In this document: piece by piece, positions 17,287-24,745 of the stretch
Position numbering within the stretch: the stretch's first letter is position 1
Layout: each line of letters begins with the position of its first letter
Origin: Gammaproteobacteria bacterium UBA2965
Lineage (GTDB): Bacteria; Pseudomonadota; Gammaproteobacteria; Pseudomonadales; Azotimanducaceae
Direction: 5' to 3'
Assembly: GCA_002348385.1 (NCBI GenBank)
Contig: DEBD01000047.1
Coordinates: forward strand, 20,528 to 76,969
Length of the DNA stretch: 56,442 nucleotides
Position numbers and translations under genes: made by a program
Notes under the pieces: model-generated
The model's input: the letters and a program-made list of their open reading frames with translations, nothing else
Told to the model about the DNA's origin: nothing
The model's database searches: none

Positions 17287-17407
17287 CGCTAAGCAACATT
17301 GCACGCGTCTGAAGCCGCGGCCGAGGGAGGGAAATTGACCGAAGGGCAAGTTTCCCGACCGAGGGTAACCCGGAGGGTCCGCGGCTAGCGGGCAATGTTG
17401 CTTAGCG
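17287..17407. repeat. Nested inverted-repeat element (16-bp perfect arms)
   Basis: The arms CGCTAAGCAACATTGC (17287-17302) and GCAATGTTGCTTAGCG (17392-17407) are perfect inverted repeats. Inside lie further nested pairs: AGCCGCGG (17313-17320) with CCGCGGCT (17379-17386), GGGAAA (17329-17334) with TTTCCC (17351-17356), and the palindrome GGGTAACCC (17363-17371). The nesting is symmetrical enough to form one long branched hairpin. It sits between two minus-strand genes, upstream of the D-amino-acid enzyme gene. No T-run follows, so it is not a standard terminator. A mobile palindromic element or structured regulatory RNA are both possible. Confidence 0.8.
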
Positions 17408-17415
17408 GGCGTCCT

Positions 17416-17432
17416 CTGACGGGGACCGTCAG
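17416..17432 (-). terminator. Short hairpin at the end of the reductase gene
   Basis: CTGACGG (17416-17422), loop of three, CCGTCAG (17426-17432): a perfect 7-bp stem overlapping the stop codon of the medium-chain reductase gene on the minus strand. There is no T-run, so termination would need Rho or the larger neighbouring palindrome. Confidence 0.35.
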
Positions 17433-18436
17433 CTCACGTGCACCATCATCTTGCCGGTGTTGGCGCCGTCAAACAGAGCAACCAGAGCTTTCGGCAGATT
17501 CTGGAACCCTTCCACCACGGTTTCGCGCTGCTTGATCTCACCTGAGCGCACCCATTGCTCCATCTGGGGGTAAAACTCGTCGAAGCGGTCGGCGTAGTCG
17601 TGGGCAAGAAACCCCTGCATGCGCGCGCAATAGTAGATCAGATTGAAGTAGTTCTTCGGGCCGGGTAGCTCGCCTTCCTCGTTGTAGCGGGAGATGCCAC
17701 CGCAAATCACCACCCGGGCATGGTGGGCAAGCCGATCCAGGCAGAGGTCTAGAATCTCTCCGCCCACGTTGTCAAAGTAAACGTTGATGCCGTCGGGACA
17801 CAGCCGATCCAGTTCGGCGCCGATATCCTGGGTGCGGTAGTTGATGGCGCCCGCGAAGCCCAACTCTTCGGTGAGCCAGGTGCATTTGTCGTCGGTACCC
17901 GCCATACCCACCACACGACACCCTTTGATGTTCGCGATCTGCCCCGCCACACTTCCCGTGGCACCTGCGGCACCGCTGATCACCACGGTGTCTCCGGCCT
18001 CGGGCTCGCCCACGTCCAGCAGACCGAAATAGGCGGTAATTCCCGTACCTCCGAGCGCGCCAAGCACCAGCTTAGCGTCCAGATCGTCCGCAAAGCGGCG
18101 AAACCGATCCACCTTGGCATTGCCGATGGCAAATTCCTGCATCCCAAAGGTACCGCTCACCAGGGCACCTTCTGGAAAGCCGGGATTGCGCGATTCCACA
18201 ACGCGTCCCACGCCGCGGGCCCGCATTACGTCGCCGATCTGCAAGGCGGCGGAATAAGCCACCGCAGCCTGCATCTGCCCGCGCATGGAAGGATCCAGAG
18301 AGATGTATTGCACCTGGACCAACACTTCCCCATCCTCAGGAGACGGAATCTCACCTTGATGCGCGGCCAGATCGGATTCCTTGATCTTTCCCACGGGTCG
18401 GGCAGCCAGCAGAAACTGGCGATTCACGTCGCTCAT
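17429..18436 (-). CDS. NADP-dependent medium-chain oxidoreductase (CurA / leukotriene B4 dehydrogenase type)
   Basis: A 335-aa zinc-independent alkenal/enone reductase of the COG2130 group, which reduces the C=C bond of alpha,beta-unsaturated carbonyls or 15-oxo prostaglandins with NADPH. Seen: YISLDPSMRGQM (about 47), VLGALGGTGITAYFGLLDVG (about 132), the nucleotide-binding turn ISGAAGATGSVAGQIA (about 160), and the typical FDNVGGEILD (about 230). GGAGACATACTC precedes the ATG. It is the last gene of the minus-strand acyl-CoA block, separated from the thiolase-like gene by a strong hairpin, so it may be expressed at a lower or independent level. It may reduce an enone or enoyl intermediate of the pathway. 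Confidence 0.92.
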   Translation of the reverse strand: MSDVNRQFLLAARPVGKIKESDLAAHQGEIPSPEDGEVLVQVQYISLDPSMRGQMQAAVAYSAALQIGDVMRARGVGRVVESRNPGFPEGALVSGTFGMQEFAIGNAKVDRFRRFADDLDAKLVLGALGGTGITAYFGLLDVGEPEAGDTVVISGAAGATGSVAGQIANIKGCRVVGMAGTDDKCTWLTEELGFAGAINYRTQDIGAELDRLCPDGINVYFDNVGGEILDLCLDRLAHHARVVICGGISRYNEEGELPGPKNYFNLIYYCARMQGFLAHDYADRFDEFYPQMEQWVRSGEIKQRETVVEGFQNLPKALVALFDGANTGKMMVHVS

Positions 18437-18475
18437 GAGTATGTCTCCAGCTTGCCGGTCGGGTGGGAAGGAGCG

Positions 18476-18503
18476 GGACTGCCGCTGAAACCAGCGGCAG
18501 TCC
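18476..18503 (-). terminator. Strong hairpin after the thiolase-like gene
   Basis: GGACTGCCGCTG (18476-18487), loop of four, CAGCGGCAGTCC (18492-18503): a perfect 12-bp stem located 8 bases after the thiolase-like stop on the minus strand. No T-run follows. It is either an attenuator/partial terminator or an mRNA 3' stabiliser between the thiolase-like and reductase genes. Confidence 0.5.
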
Positions 18504-18511
18504 GTATGCCT

Positions 18512-19657
18512 CTACGTAGTGAGGATATTCACCCCGCTGATACCGGGCGCCCCATAAACGTGGGTGTAGCCCACCTTGGGATTGTTGGGCACCTGGCGTT
18601 CGCCGGCACCGCCGCGAAGCTGCAGCGCGACCTCGTAGACCTGCCGCAGGCCAGACGCACCGACCGGTTCCCCATTTGCAAGACAGCCCCCGTCTGTGTT
18701 CACCGGGAAGCGGCCGCCGATCTCGGTCTCACCGTTGGCCAGCATGTGCTCCTGCTCGCCATGCTCGCAGAAACCGTTTTCAGCCATGTGCATGACCTCG
18801 GCACCGGACTCTGTGTCCTGCAACTGGGCCACGTCAACGTCTTCGGGACCGATACCGGCCATCTCGAATGCGGCTTTCGACGCATCGATGGTGGGTCCGG
18901 CGCTATGCTCGATGGCCAGCGAAGGCGCCAGCACCTCAAAGCTGCCGAACCGGCGAGAGCGCACGATGGCGGCTTTCAGGTACACGGGGTTCTTGGTGTA
19001 TTTGTGGGCCTGGTCGGCGCGCGCCAGAATCAATGCCACACCGCCCTCGCCTGGGGAGCAGAACATGTACTGGGTCAGCGGGTAAGACAACATCTGCGAC
19101 TGCAGCACTTCATCGTCCGTAAACGGCTGGCGGCGCCATGCCATGGGGTTCATGGAACCGTTGCGGAACGCCTTTGAGGCCACCTTAGCCAGCGACTGCT
19201 GGGTGATCCCATACTGATCCATATAACGGTTGATCTTCATCCCGAAGAACTGGGTGGTGAGCGCCATGCCACTGCCGCCGTACCAGTCACGGCCCGACTT
19301 GTTGCCACTCTCGATCCGAAACGCACCGCGCTCATGCTTGTCGAAGCCCACCGCGATGCCCAGGTCAAAGGCGCCCGACATGATGGAGTTGTACGCGGAA
19401 AACAGCGCCGAACCACCGGTGGCACAGCCGTTCATCACGTTGATGAACTGCAGCCCGGTAAGTCCCAGCTGCGACACCATGGTGTCCGGCGCACCGGCCG
19501 CCATACTTCCGCCAAATGCGAACTGTATGTCGCTCCACTCTACACCAGCATCCTTACAAGCCGCCCGCACGGCCGCAGCGCCCTGTTCCATACCCGTCAC
19601 CCCTTCGTGACGGCCGAACGGGTGCATTCCGATTCCAACAATTGCTACGTCACTCAT
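18512..19657 (-). CDS. Thiolase-like lipid-transfer protein (SCP-x / Ltp type)
   Basis: A 381-aa thiolase-fold protein. The nucleophile Cys is in VMNGCATGGSALFSAY (about 90). Two canonical thiolase features are altered: the histidine of GHPxGxTG is replaced in ANGEPVGASGLRQ, and the C-terminal CxG loop is replaced by YGAPGISGV. Such changes are typical of Ltp/SCP-x proteins that work with a DUF35 partner; some of these catalyse retro-aldol cleavage of side chains instead of CoA-dependent thiolysis, and others are steroid-ring thiolases. The DUF35 gene lies immediately upstream: its stop overlaps the AAGGAG ribosome site of this gene, and the start is 12 bases beyond the stop. Best read as the catalytic partner of that protein. 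Confidence 0.85.
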   Translation of the reverse strand: MSDVAIVGIGMHPFGRHEGVTGMEQGAAAVRAACKDAGVEWSDIQFAFGGSMAAGAPDTMVSQLGLTGLQFINVMNGCATGGSALFSAYNSIMSGAFDLGIAVGFDKHERGAFRIESGNKSGRDWYGGSGMALTTQFFGMKINRYMDQYGITQQSLAKVASKAFRNGSMNPMAWRRQPFTDDEVLQSQMLSYPLTQYMFCSPGEGGVALILARADQAHKYTKNPVYLKAAIVRSRRFGSFEVLAPSLAIEHSAGPTIDASKAAFEMAGIGPEDVDVAQLQDTESGAEVMHMAENGFCEHGEQEHMLANGETEIGGRFPVNTDGGCLANGEPVGASGLRQVYEVALQLRGGAGERQVPNNPKVGYTHVYGAPGISGVNILTT

Positions 19658-19669
19658 TTGACTCGCTCC

Positions 19670-20095
19670 TTAGTTGACGGGTGAAAAGGCGTACGTAACG
19701 ATCTCGTCGCCGTTTTCGTCAGTTGACAGAGAATCCGCAACCAGCTGCATCTCCATACCCGTTTTCAGCAAGGCAGGATCTGACTCGGTAAGTCTGGCTT
19801 CCACCTTGACCTCGCCGGGCAGTTCCACATAACCCACGCCGTAGGGCTTGAATTTCGCCGGGTCGGCCTCCCCGAGATAGGGCGGCGCCTTGGGCGGAAA
19901 TCCCTGAATGGTCCACGCCCACAACTTGCCCCGATCGCCCAACTGCACCGGTTCCATGTCTGCGCCCGCGCACTTGGGGCAACCCTTTTGCACCGGGAAC
20001 ACGTAGTTGCCGCAATCCTTGCAGCGCACGCCCTTGAGCACGGGCTTGCCATCCACCAGGTCCATGATGTTGTCGTTGATCGATACCTGCGCCAT
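19670..20095 (-). CDS. DUF35 zinc-ribbon / OB-fold acyl-CoA-binding protein
   Basis: A 141-aa protein with the two-part DUF35 architecture: an N-terminal rubredoxin-like zinc ribbon, CKDCG and CPKCAG (about 25-42), followed by an OB fold (LWAWTIQGFPPKAPPY, PYGVGYVELPGEVKVEARL). DUF35 proteins form complexes with thiolase-like or Ltp enzymes and supply part of the active site or the CoA channel. GGGAGGAAG precedes the ATG. The tight spacing to the thiolase-like gene supports a physical complex. It lacks the N-terminal MaoC hydratase domain fused in the mycobacterial ChsH2 protein, so hydration must come from another gene, for example the crotonase at 22588. Confidence 0.9.
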   Translation of the reverse strand: MAQVSINDNIMDLVDGKPVLKGVRCKDCGNYVFPVQKGCPKCAGADMEPVQLGDRGKLWAWTIQGFPPKAPPYLGEADPAKFKPYGVGYVELPGEVKVEARLTESDPALLKTGMEMQLVADSLSTDENGDEIVTYAFSPVN

Positions 20096-20180
20096 CTTCT
20101 TCCTCCCGCTTATAGCTAACCTTCCCTAAAAGTATGGCCGTTCAATCCGGTCACCTCATCGCAAGCGGCGCAGAAAGCGC

Positions 20181-21320
20181 CTAAAACCCACGCATCTCGG
20201 CAAACTGGTTTCTATGATACGCCGAATCTCCAAGCAATAGCTCGCTCACTCGTGCCCGTTTCAGGTAGAAGCCGATGTCGAACTCATCGGTCATGCCGAT
20301 GCCCCCGTGCATCTGAATACCTTCCTGACCAGACATCTGGTACACGTCAGAGGCCCTCGCCTTGCAAACGCAGGCGAGCTCACGAGCATCTTCGCGCCCC
20401 TCGTCGATGGCGCGCAATGCATCCATGACGATGGAGCGAAGCAGTTCCACCTCACAGAACCAGCGCGCCGCCCGGTGCTTGAGACCCTGGAAACTGCCGA
20501 TCTTGGCCCCGAACTGCTCGCGCTCCTTGAGGTACTCCACGGTGCGGTCGAAAGCATCCTGGGCGCCGCCGAGCATCTCGGCAGACGCGGCCACCGCGGC
20601 GCGCGAAAACAGCTCATCGAGTATGTCGGCGCCGGCATTCACCTCGCCCACCACATCCGCCGCGGACGCAGCGACATTCTCCAGCGTCAGGTGCCCGCCC
20701 GAACGGCTGTCGAGCAGCAACCCACCGGACACCTTCAATCCATCCGCGCCAGCGTCCAACAGAAACAGCGTCAAGCCGTCCCTGTCGCCCGCGTTGCCAC
20801 CAGTTCGGGCAGCGACCACCAGCTTGTTGGCCGACTGAACGTCTAGCACCAGCGTCTTGCGGCCGCTGATGCGATAGCCATCGCCATCCACCGTCGCCGC
20901 GGTGGACACCGCGTAGGGGTCGTGGCGCGAGGTCTCCTGATAAGCCAGCGTCAGCAGCAGGCTGCCGTCGCAGACGCCAGGCAGCACTGCCGCTTTCTGA
21001 TCCGCCGTGCCACCCAGGGCAATGGCACCGCCGCCCAACACCACGGTGGACAGATACGGCGTGACCATTAGCTTGCGGCCCATCTCCTCGAGTACCACGC
21101 CCAGTTCCGCATAGCCGAGGTCGAGCCCGCCCACCTCCTCCGAAAAGGGAATGGCCGTCCACCCGAGTTCCACGATCTGCTTGTAGATGTCTGGGTCGTA
21201 ACCCGCCGTGTCGCTGTCTCCACGCACTTTGCGCAGCCAATCGAAATCCCATTGGTTGGTGACGAAGTCGCGGGCGCTGTCGCGCAGCAGTTCTTGTTCT
21301 TCTGTAAGTACCAGGGCCAT
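20181..21320 (-). CDS. Acyl-CoA dehydrogenase, probable non-catalytic subunit
   Basis: A 379-aa acyl-CoA dehydrogenase-fold protein. ATG 21320 is four bases after the stop of the upstream dehydrogenase gene; the open frame extends farther but would overlap it. The N-domain (LTEEQELLRDSARDFVTNQW) and the C-terminal QMHGGIGMTDEFDIGFYLKR are typical, but the active-site loop that normally reads EGTSEIQ is LLLGDSAYHR, with no glutamate. Middle-domain sequence also departs from the usual GLTEP motif (LAYQETSRHDPYAV). This is the pattern of the structural/beta subunit in alpha2-beta2 dehydrogenases of steroid side-chain degradation. Partner: the gene at 21325-22518. Confidence 0.88.
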   Translation of the reverse strand: MALVLTEEQELLRDSARDFVTNQWDFDWLRKVRGDSDTAGYDPDIYKQIVELGWTAIPFSEEVGGLDLGYAELGVVLEEMGRKLMVTPYLSTVVLGGGAIALGGTADQKAAVLPGVCDGSLLLTLAYQETSRHDPYAVSTAATVDGDGYRISGRKTLVLDVQSANKLVVAARTGGNAGDRDGLTLFLLDAGADGLKVSGGLLLDSRSGGHLTLENVAASAADVVGEVNAGADILDELFSRAAVAASAEMLGGAQDAFDRTVEYLKEREQFGAKIGSFQGLKHRAARWFCEVELLRSIVMDALRAIDEGREDARELACVCKARASDVYQMSGQEGIQMHGGIGMTDEFDIGFYLKRARVSELLLGDSAYHRNQFAEMRGF

Positions 21321-21324
21321 AAAA

Positions 21325-22518
21325 CTAATCCGGCAGGCCAAGCACGCGCTTGGCAATGATGTTCATCTGCACCTCAGAGGTGCCCCCAAGAATGCTGGAC
21401 GCGCGCCCGTAGAGCCACTCACGCGCGATCTGCACCTCTTCGGCATCGAACTCGGCGCCCGACCAGCCAAGGCCTTCCGCACCCACGATGCGCTGTCGGA
21501 GATCCGACCCGCGCTGACCCATCTCGGACAGATAGAGCTTGAACATGGAGGTCTCTGGCCCAGGCCCACGACCGGCTTTGGCCGCATCTGCGCTACGCTG
21601 GAAGGTAGACTTGTAACAGGCCTGGTCCATCTCCAGCTGCACCATCTCGTCTCGGATGACGGCGTCGGGCAGTCGGCCCTCCGGCGCGTCGAGCGTCTCG
21701 CGGGCCACCTCCAGCAGAGTTTTGCGGCGCGGCCCCATGGAGGAGCTGCGGGCGCCCTCACCCAACATGGCACGCTCGTGCTGCAGCAGTCGTTTGGCAA
21801 TGTTCCAGCCGTCGTTTTCCACGCCCACCAGGTTGGCGGCCGGCACGCGCACGTCATCGAAGAACGTCTCGCAGAATGGGCTGGCGCCGCTGATAAGCTG
21901 AATGGGGGAGACGGAGACCCCTGGGCTTTCCATGTCGATGAGCAGGAAGCTGATGCCATTGTGCTTCGGCACATCCGGATCCGTGCGCACCAGGCAGAAG
22001 ATCCAGTCGGAATGGTTCGCATCCGAGGTCCAGATCTTGGACCCGTTCACCACATAATGATCGCCCTCGCGAACGGCCCGGGTGCGCAACGATGCCAGAT
22101 CCGACCCAGCGCCAGGCTCGCTATAACCCTGGCACCAGCGGATCTCACCGCGCGCAATACGCGTGAGGTGCTCTTTCTTCTGCTCCTCGTTGGCGAACTC
22201 AAGCAGTGCCGGTCCGAGCATGGATATGCCGAACGAGAACAACGGCGGATTGGCGCGAATGCGCTGCATTTCATCGCGCAGCACCTTGGCTTCGTCATTG
22301 CTTAGGCCACCCCCACCGTATTCGGTAGGCCAGGTTGGCACCGTCCATCCCTTTTCGGCCATGCGCTCCAGCCAGACCTTCGCGTCGTCGTTGTAGAACT
22401 CGGCGCGGCGTCCACCCCACACGGCTGCCGGCGGCGCATCCGGCTGACGCACCCCCGACGGACAGTTTTCTTCCAACCACGCACGGGTGTCGGCGCGGAA
22501 TGTTTCGAGGTCACTCAT
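21325..22518 (-). CDS. Acyl-CoA dehydrogenase, catalytic-type subunit
   Basis: A 397-aa acyl-CoA dehydrogenase. The FAD/substrate block is RWCQGYSEPGAGSDLASL (about 132) and the C-terminus is SSILGGTSEVQMNIIAKRVL. In this subfamily the C-terminal loop carries GGTSE, and the catalytic glutamate is expected in an upstream helix as in FadE26/FadE34-like proteins; this is family knowledge, not directly visible. GGAGG precedes the ATG. The next gene starts four bases after its stop, strongly suggesting a heteromeric enzyme. A 24-bp inverted repeat (22540-22563) sits about 20 bp upstream of the start. Confidence 0.9.
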   Translation of the reverse strand: MSDLETFRADTRAWLEENCPSGVRQPDAPPAAVWGGRRAEFYNDDAKVWLERMAEKGWTVPTWPTEYGGGGLSNDEAKVLRDEMQRIRANPPLFSFGISMLGPALLEFANEEQKKEHLTRIARGEIRWCQGYSEPGAGSDLASLRTRAVREGDHYVVNGSKIWTSDANHSDWIFCLVRTDPDVPKHNGISFLLIDMESPGVSVSPIQLISGASPFCETFFDDVRVPAANLVGVENDGWNIAKRLLQHERAMLGEGARSSSMGPRRKTLLEVARETLDAPEGRLPDAVIRDEMVQLEMDQACYKSTFQRSADAAKAGRGPGPETSMFKLYLSEMGQRGSDLRQRIVGAEGLGWSGAEFDAEEVQIAREWLYGRASSILGGTSEVQMNIIAKRVLGLPD

Positions 22519-22539
22519 GGTGGCCTATCCTCCAATATC

Positions 22540-22563
22540 TGAACCGGATATCTTAGCGGTTCA
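22540..22563. promoter_or_regulatory. Inverted repeat, candidate operator of the acyl-CoA operon
   Basis: TGAACCG (22540-22546), ten bases, CGGTTCA (22557-22563): perfect 7-bp arms located about 20-45 bases upstream of the dehydrogenase start on the minus strand, in the 69-bp gap after the crotonase gene. The position suits binding by a TetR- or FadR-type repressor responsive to acyl-CoA. No regulator gene is nearby, and a hairpin in the mRNA is the alternative. Confidence 0.4.
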
Positions 22564-22587
22564 TGCCGCAGTGACATAGCCCCACGC

Positions 22588-23364
22588 TCAGCGCCCTTTG
22601 AACACCGGGTCCCTTTTTTCCACGAAGGCGCGCATGGCCTCCTTAGAATCTTCCGTCTTGGTCAGCTCGCCCGTCATGGTTTGCTCAAAACGGTAGCCAT
22701 CGCGCAGGCTCATCTCCTCGATGGAATTCAGCGCATGCTTGGCAAGGCGAATGGCGATAGGGCTCTTGGCCGCCACCTCCCGCGCCAACGCCATGGCGCT
22801 GTCCATGAGCGCGTCCGGCGCCACACACGCCTCCACCACTCCTAGACGGTACAACTCCGGGCCGAACACCCGATAACCAGTGAGCATCATGCGGCGCAAT
22901 CGCGAATGGCTGAACAAGCGCTGCGCATGGCGCCCACCACCCAACAGCCCCACGTTAATTTCCGGCAGGCCGAGGCACGCATTTTCCGATGCGATCAACA
23001 TGTCGCAGGACGCGGCAAAGGCGAGGCCACCCCCCAGCGCGGGGCCGTTCAAGGCGCCGATTACCGGTTTCTGACACTCACGAATGCTGTGATAGGCCTC
23101 CCGCGCGGCGCGGCTGGACTGCCAGTGATCGCCCGCCCGGGGCGCACGCCCCGACCGATTTTTTATATCCGCGCCCGCGCAGAACACCCTGCCCGCGCCG
23201 GTGAGAATGGCCACACGCACGTCGTCGCGGTCGCTGACGGCGTCAAAGGACCAGGCGACCTCTTCAAGCACCTGGCCACTGTGGGCATTGACAGGTGGAT
23301 TGTCGATAGTGACCACGGCCACTCCGGCTTCCACGAGCTCGGTTTTAACCACCTCCGGTGTCAT
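22588..23364 (-). CDS. Enoyl-CoA hydratase/isomerase family protein
   Basis: A 258-aa crotonase. Oxyanion-hole segments GAGRVFCAGADIKN and NGPALGGGLAFAASCDML are clear. The glutamate usually following the GGG (GGGCELA) is absent here (GGGLAFA), while the second glutamate is retained (LGLPEINVGLLGG). It may therefore hydrate or isomerise a 2-enoyl-CoA with a single acid/base residue, or catalyse another crotonase reaction. Start set at ATG 23364 because GGGAGGCG precedes it; the frame opens earlier at 23415. First gene of the minus-strand acyl-CoA block; a 14-bp perfect palindrome lies just upstream. Confidence 0.9.
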   Translation of the reverse strand: MTPEVVKTELVEAGVAVVTIDNPPVNAHSGQVLEEVAWSFDAVSDRDDVRVAILTGAGRVFCAGADIKNRSGRAPRAGDHWQSSRAAREAYHSIRECQKPVIGALNGPALGGGLAFAASCDMLIASENACLGLPEINVGLLGGGRHAQRLFSHSRLRRMMLTGYRVFGPELYRLGVVEACVAPDALMDSAMALAREVAAKSPIAIRLAKHALNSIEEMSLRDGYRFEQTMTGELTKTEDSKEAMRAFVEKRDPVFKGR

Positions 23365-23386
23365 CTCGCCTCCCAGCGTTGTGTCG

Positions 23387-23400
23387 CAATCGGCCGATTG
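23387..23400. promoter_or_regulatory. 14-bp perfect palindrome upstream of crotonase operon
   Basis: CAATCGGCCGATTG is perfectly self-complementary and lies 22-36 bases upstream of the chosen crotonase start, in the divergent region shared with the glycosyltransferase gene. This is where a repressor operator overlapping the promoter would be expected. No experimental or repeated-site support is visible in the window. Confidence 0.4.
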
Positions 23401-23527
23401 TAGCTCCCTGGACACTGATCGGTTAGCATGAGCACTGCGTCATAGACCCTGCGGAAGGCGCACTGCTACGCTCTCGCACCAGCCCAATCGAAGGGTCGAC
23501 ACAAGGGCCCGATCACGACACGCCCAG

Positions 23528-24745
23528 ATGACGAACAGCACCAACATCGCAATTCTGTACTGGGCTGACCCGTTCGGGTATGTGCCAAGCGGCATCGACA
23601 GCTTCATCCGGGGCATATTGAAATTCGCGCCGCCCGATCTCTCCTACACGGTAGTGGGGGCAACCAGCGACCCCGTCAGTCGTCCGCTGGGGAAAGAAGT
23701 TGTTAAAGAGGTGAATGGTCGCGAGCTTCGGCTGCGCCCCGTCGTGACCATTGACCCTTCGTCCAGCCGCACCCGCATACCCATGACGCTGCGCTACATG
23801 CACGCTTTGCGGCGCGAATATCGGCAGGGAAGGCTGGACGAGTTTGCCATTCTGGACTTTCACCGAATCGAGCCGGCCCTTCTTTTCCTGGGCGAGCCGA
23901 GACCTCGAAACCTCACCCTGCACCACGACAACCTGGTGAGCACGCGAAGTGCAGGCAGCGACAACATGTGGCGATTCGCGCCATGGCTTTACGACCTTGT
24001 CGAGCGTCCCGTACTACCGCGCATGGACCGGGTGTTCTGCGTGCGTCAAAGCGCAGTGGACCGGTATCTGGCAACAGACGAGCGCCTGGCCGGCAAAGTG
24101 ATGTTCACGCCCACGTGGATGGAACCGGACGTCTTCAATGTAGGTGACGATGTCGAGTCCGACCACGCAGCTGTCTGCCAGCAACTGGGGGTTGCTTCAG
24201 ATACCGCGCTGATCACGACCGTGGGTCGCATCGATCATCAAAAAGACCCACTGCTGCTCATCTCCGCGTTCGCCAAGGTGTCCGAGCAGCACCCGCGCTG
24301 CCAGCTGGTCCTGATTGGCGACGGCACCCTGCGCGCCCAGGTCAGCGACAAGGCAGCGGAAACGGGCTGCAGCGAAAAAGTCACGTTCATGGGGTCGCAA
24401 CCTCCCGAGGAGATCGCACGCGTGCTGCGCGCCAGCGACATCTTCGCGTTGTCGTCCGCGTACGAGGGGATGCCCATCGCGCTGTTGGAATCACTCGCTT
24501 GTGGGTTGCCCGCCGTAGTCACCGACGTCGGTGAAGTGCGCCGTGTGGTAGAGCATGGTGTCAACGGTATGATCTCAGCAGACCGAAGCGTGGACGCCTA
24601 TGCCGCGTGCCTGGGCGAAGGGATCGCCCGGGCCGAGGAGCTGCGCGGCAGCAAGTGCACGGACGCGGTTGTACCTTATCGACCCGAGCGTGTATTGGCA
24701 GCCATTTACGAAAACCACCGGCGCCAGGCTCAGCGGCCCGACTGA
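23528..24745 (+). CDS. Glycosyltransferase family 4 protein, glycan region 2
   Basis: A 405-aa GT-B retaining glycosyltransferase. N-terminal half begins NIAILYWADPFGYVPSGIDS, a common acceptor-side glycine loop. The C-terminal half holds ITTVGRIDHQKDPLLLISAF (about 220), VTFMGSQPPEEIARVLRASD and the donor loop SSAYEGMPIALLESLACGLP with the E-x7-E-type motif. Transfers a sugar from a nucleotide donor to a glycan intermediate. Its 3' end overlaps the convergent epimerase gene by 16 bp. Divergent from the acyl-CoA operon. Confidence 0.92.
   Translation: MTNSTNIAILYWADPFGYVPSGIDSFIRGILKFAPPDLSYTVVGATSDPVSRPLGKEVVKEVNGRELRLRPVVTIDPSSSRTRIPMTLRYMHALRREYRQGRLDEFAILDFHRIEPALLFLGEPRPRNLTLHHDNLVSTRSAGSDNMWRFAPWLYDLVERPVLPRMDRVFCVRQSAVDRYLATDERLAGKVMFTPTWMEPDVFNVGDDVESDHAAVCQQLGVASDTALITTVGRIDHQKDPLLLISAFAKVSEQHPRCQLVLIGDGTLRAQVSDKAAETGCSEKVTFMGSQPPEEIARVLRASDIFALSSAYEGMPIALLESLACGLPAVVTDVGEVRRVVEHGVNGMISADRSVDAYAACLGEGIARAEELRGSKCTDAVVPYRPERVLAAIYENHRRQAQRPD

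Noticed and set aside
15903..17312. 469-codon plus-strand frame opposite the D-amino-acid enzyme gene
   Set aside because: Produced by the GC-rich codon pattern of the real minus-strand gene; the translation has no recognisable domain and is rich in His/Arg/Gln.
21208..22305. 365-codon plus-strand frame opposite the dehydrogenase operon
   Set aside because: Shadow; the minus strand encodes the recognised protein with standard motifs.
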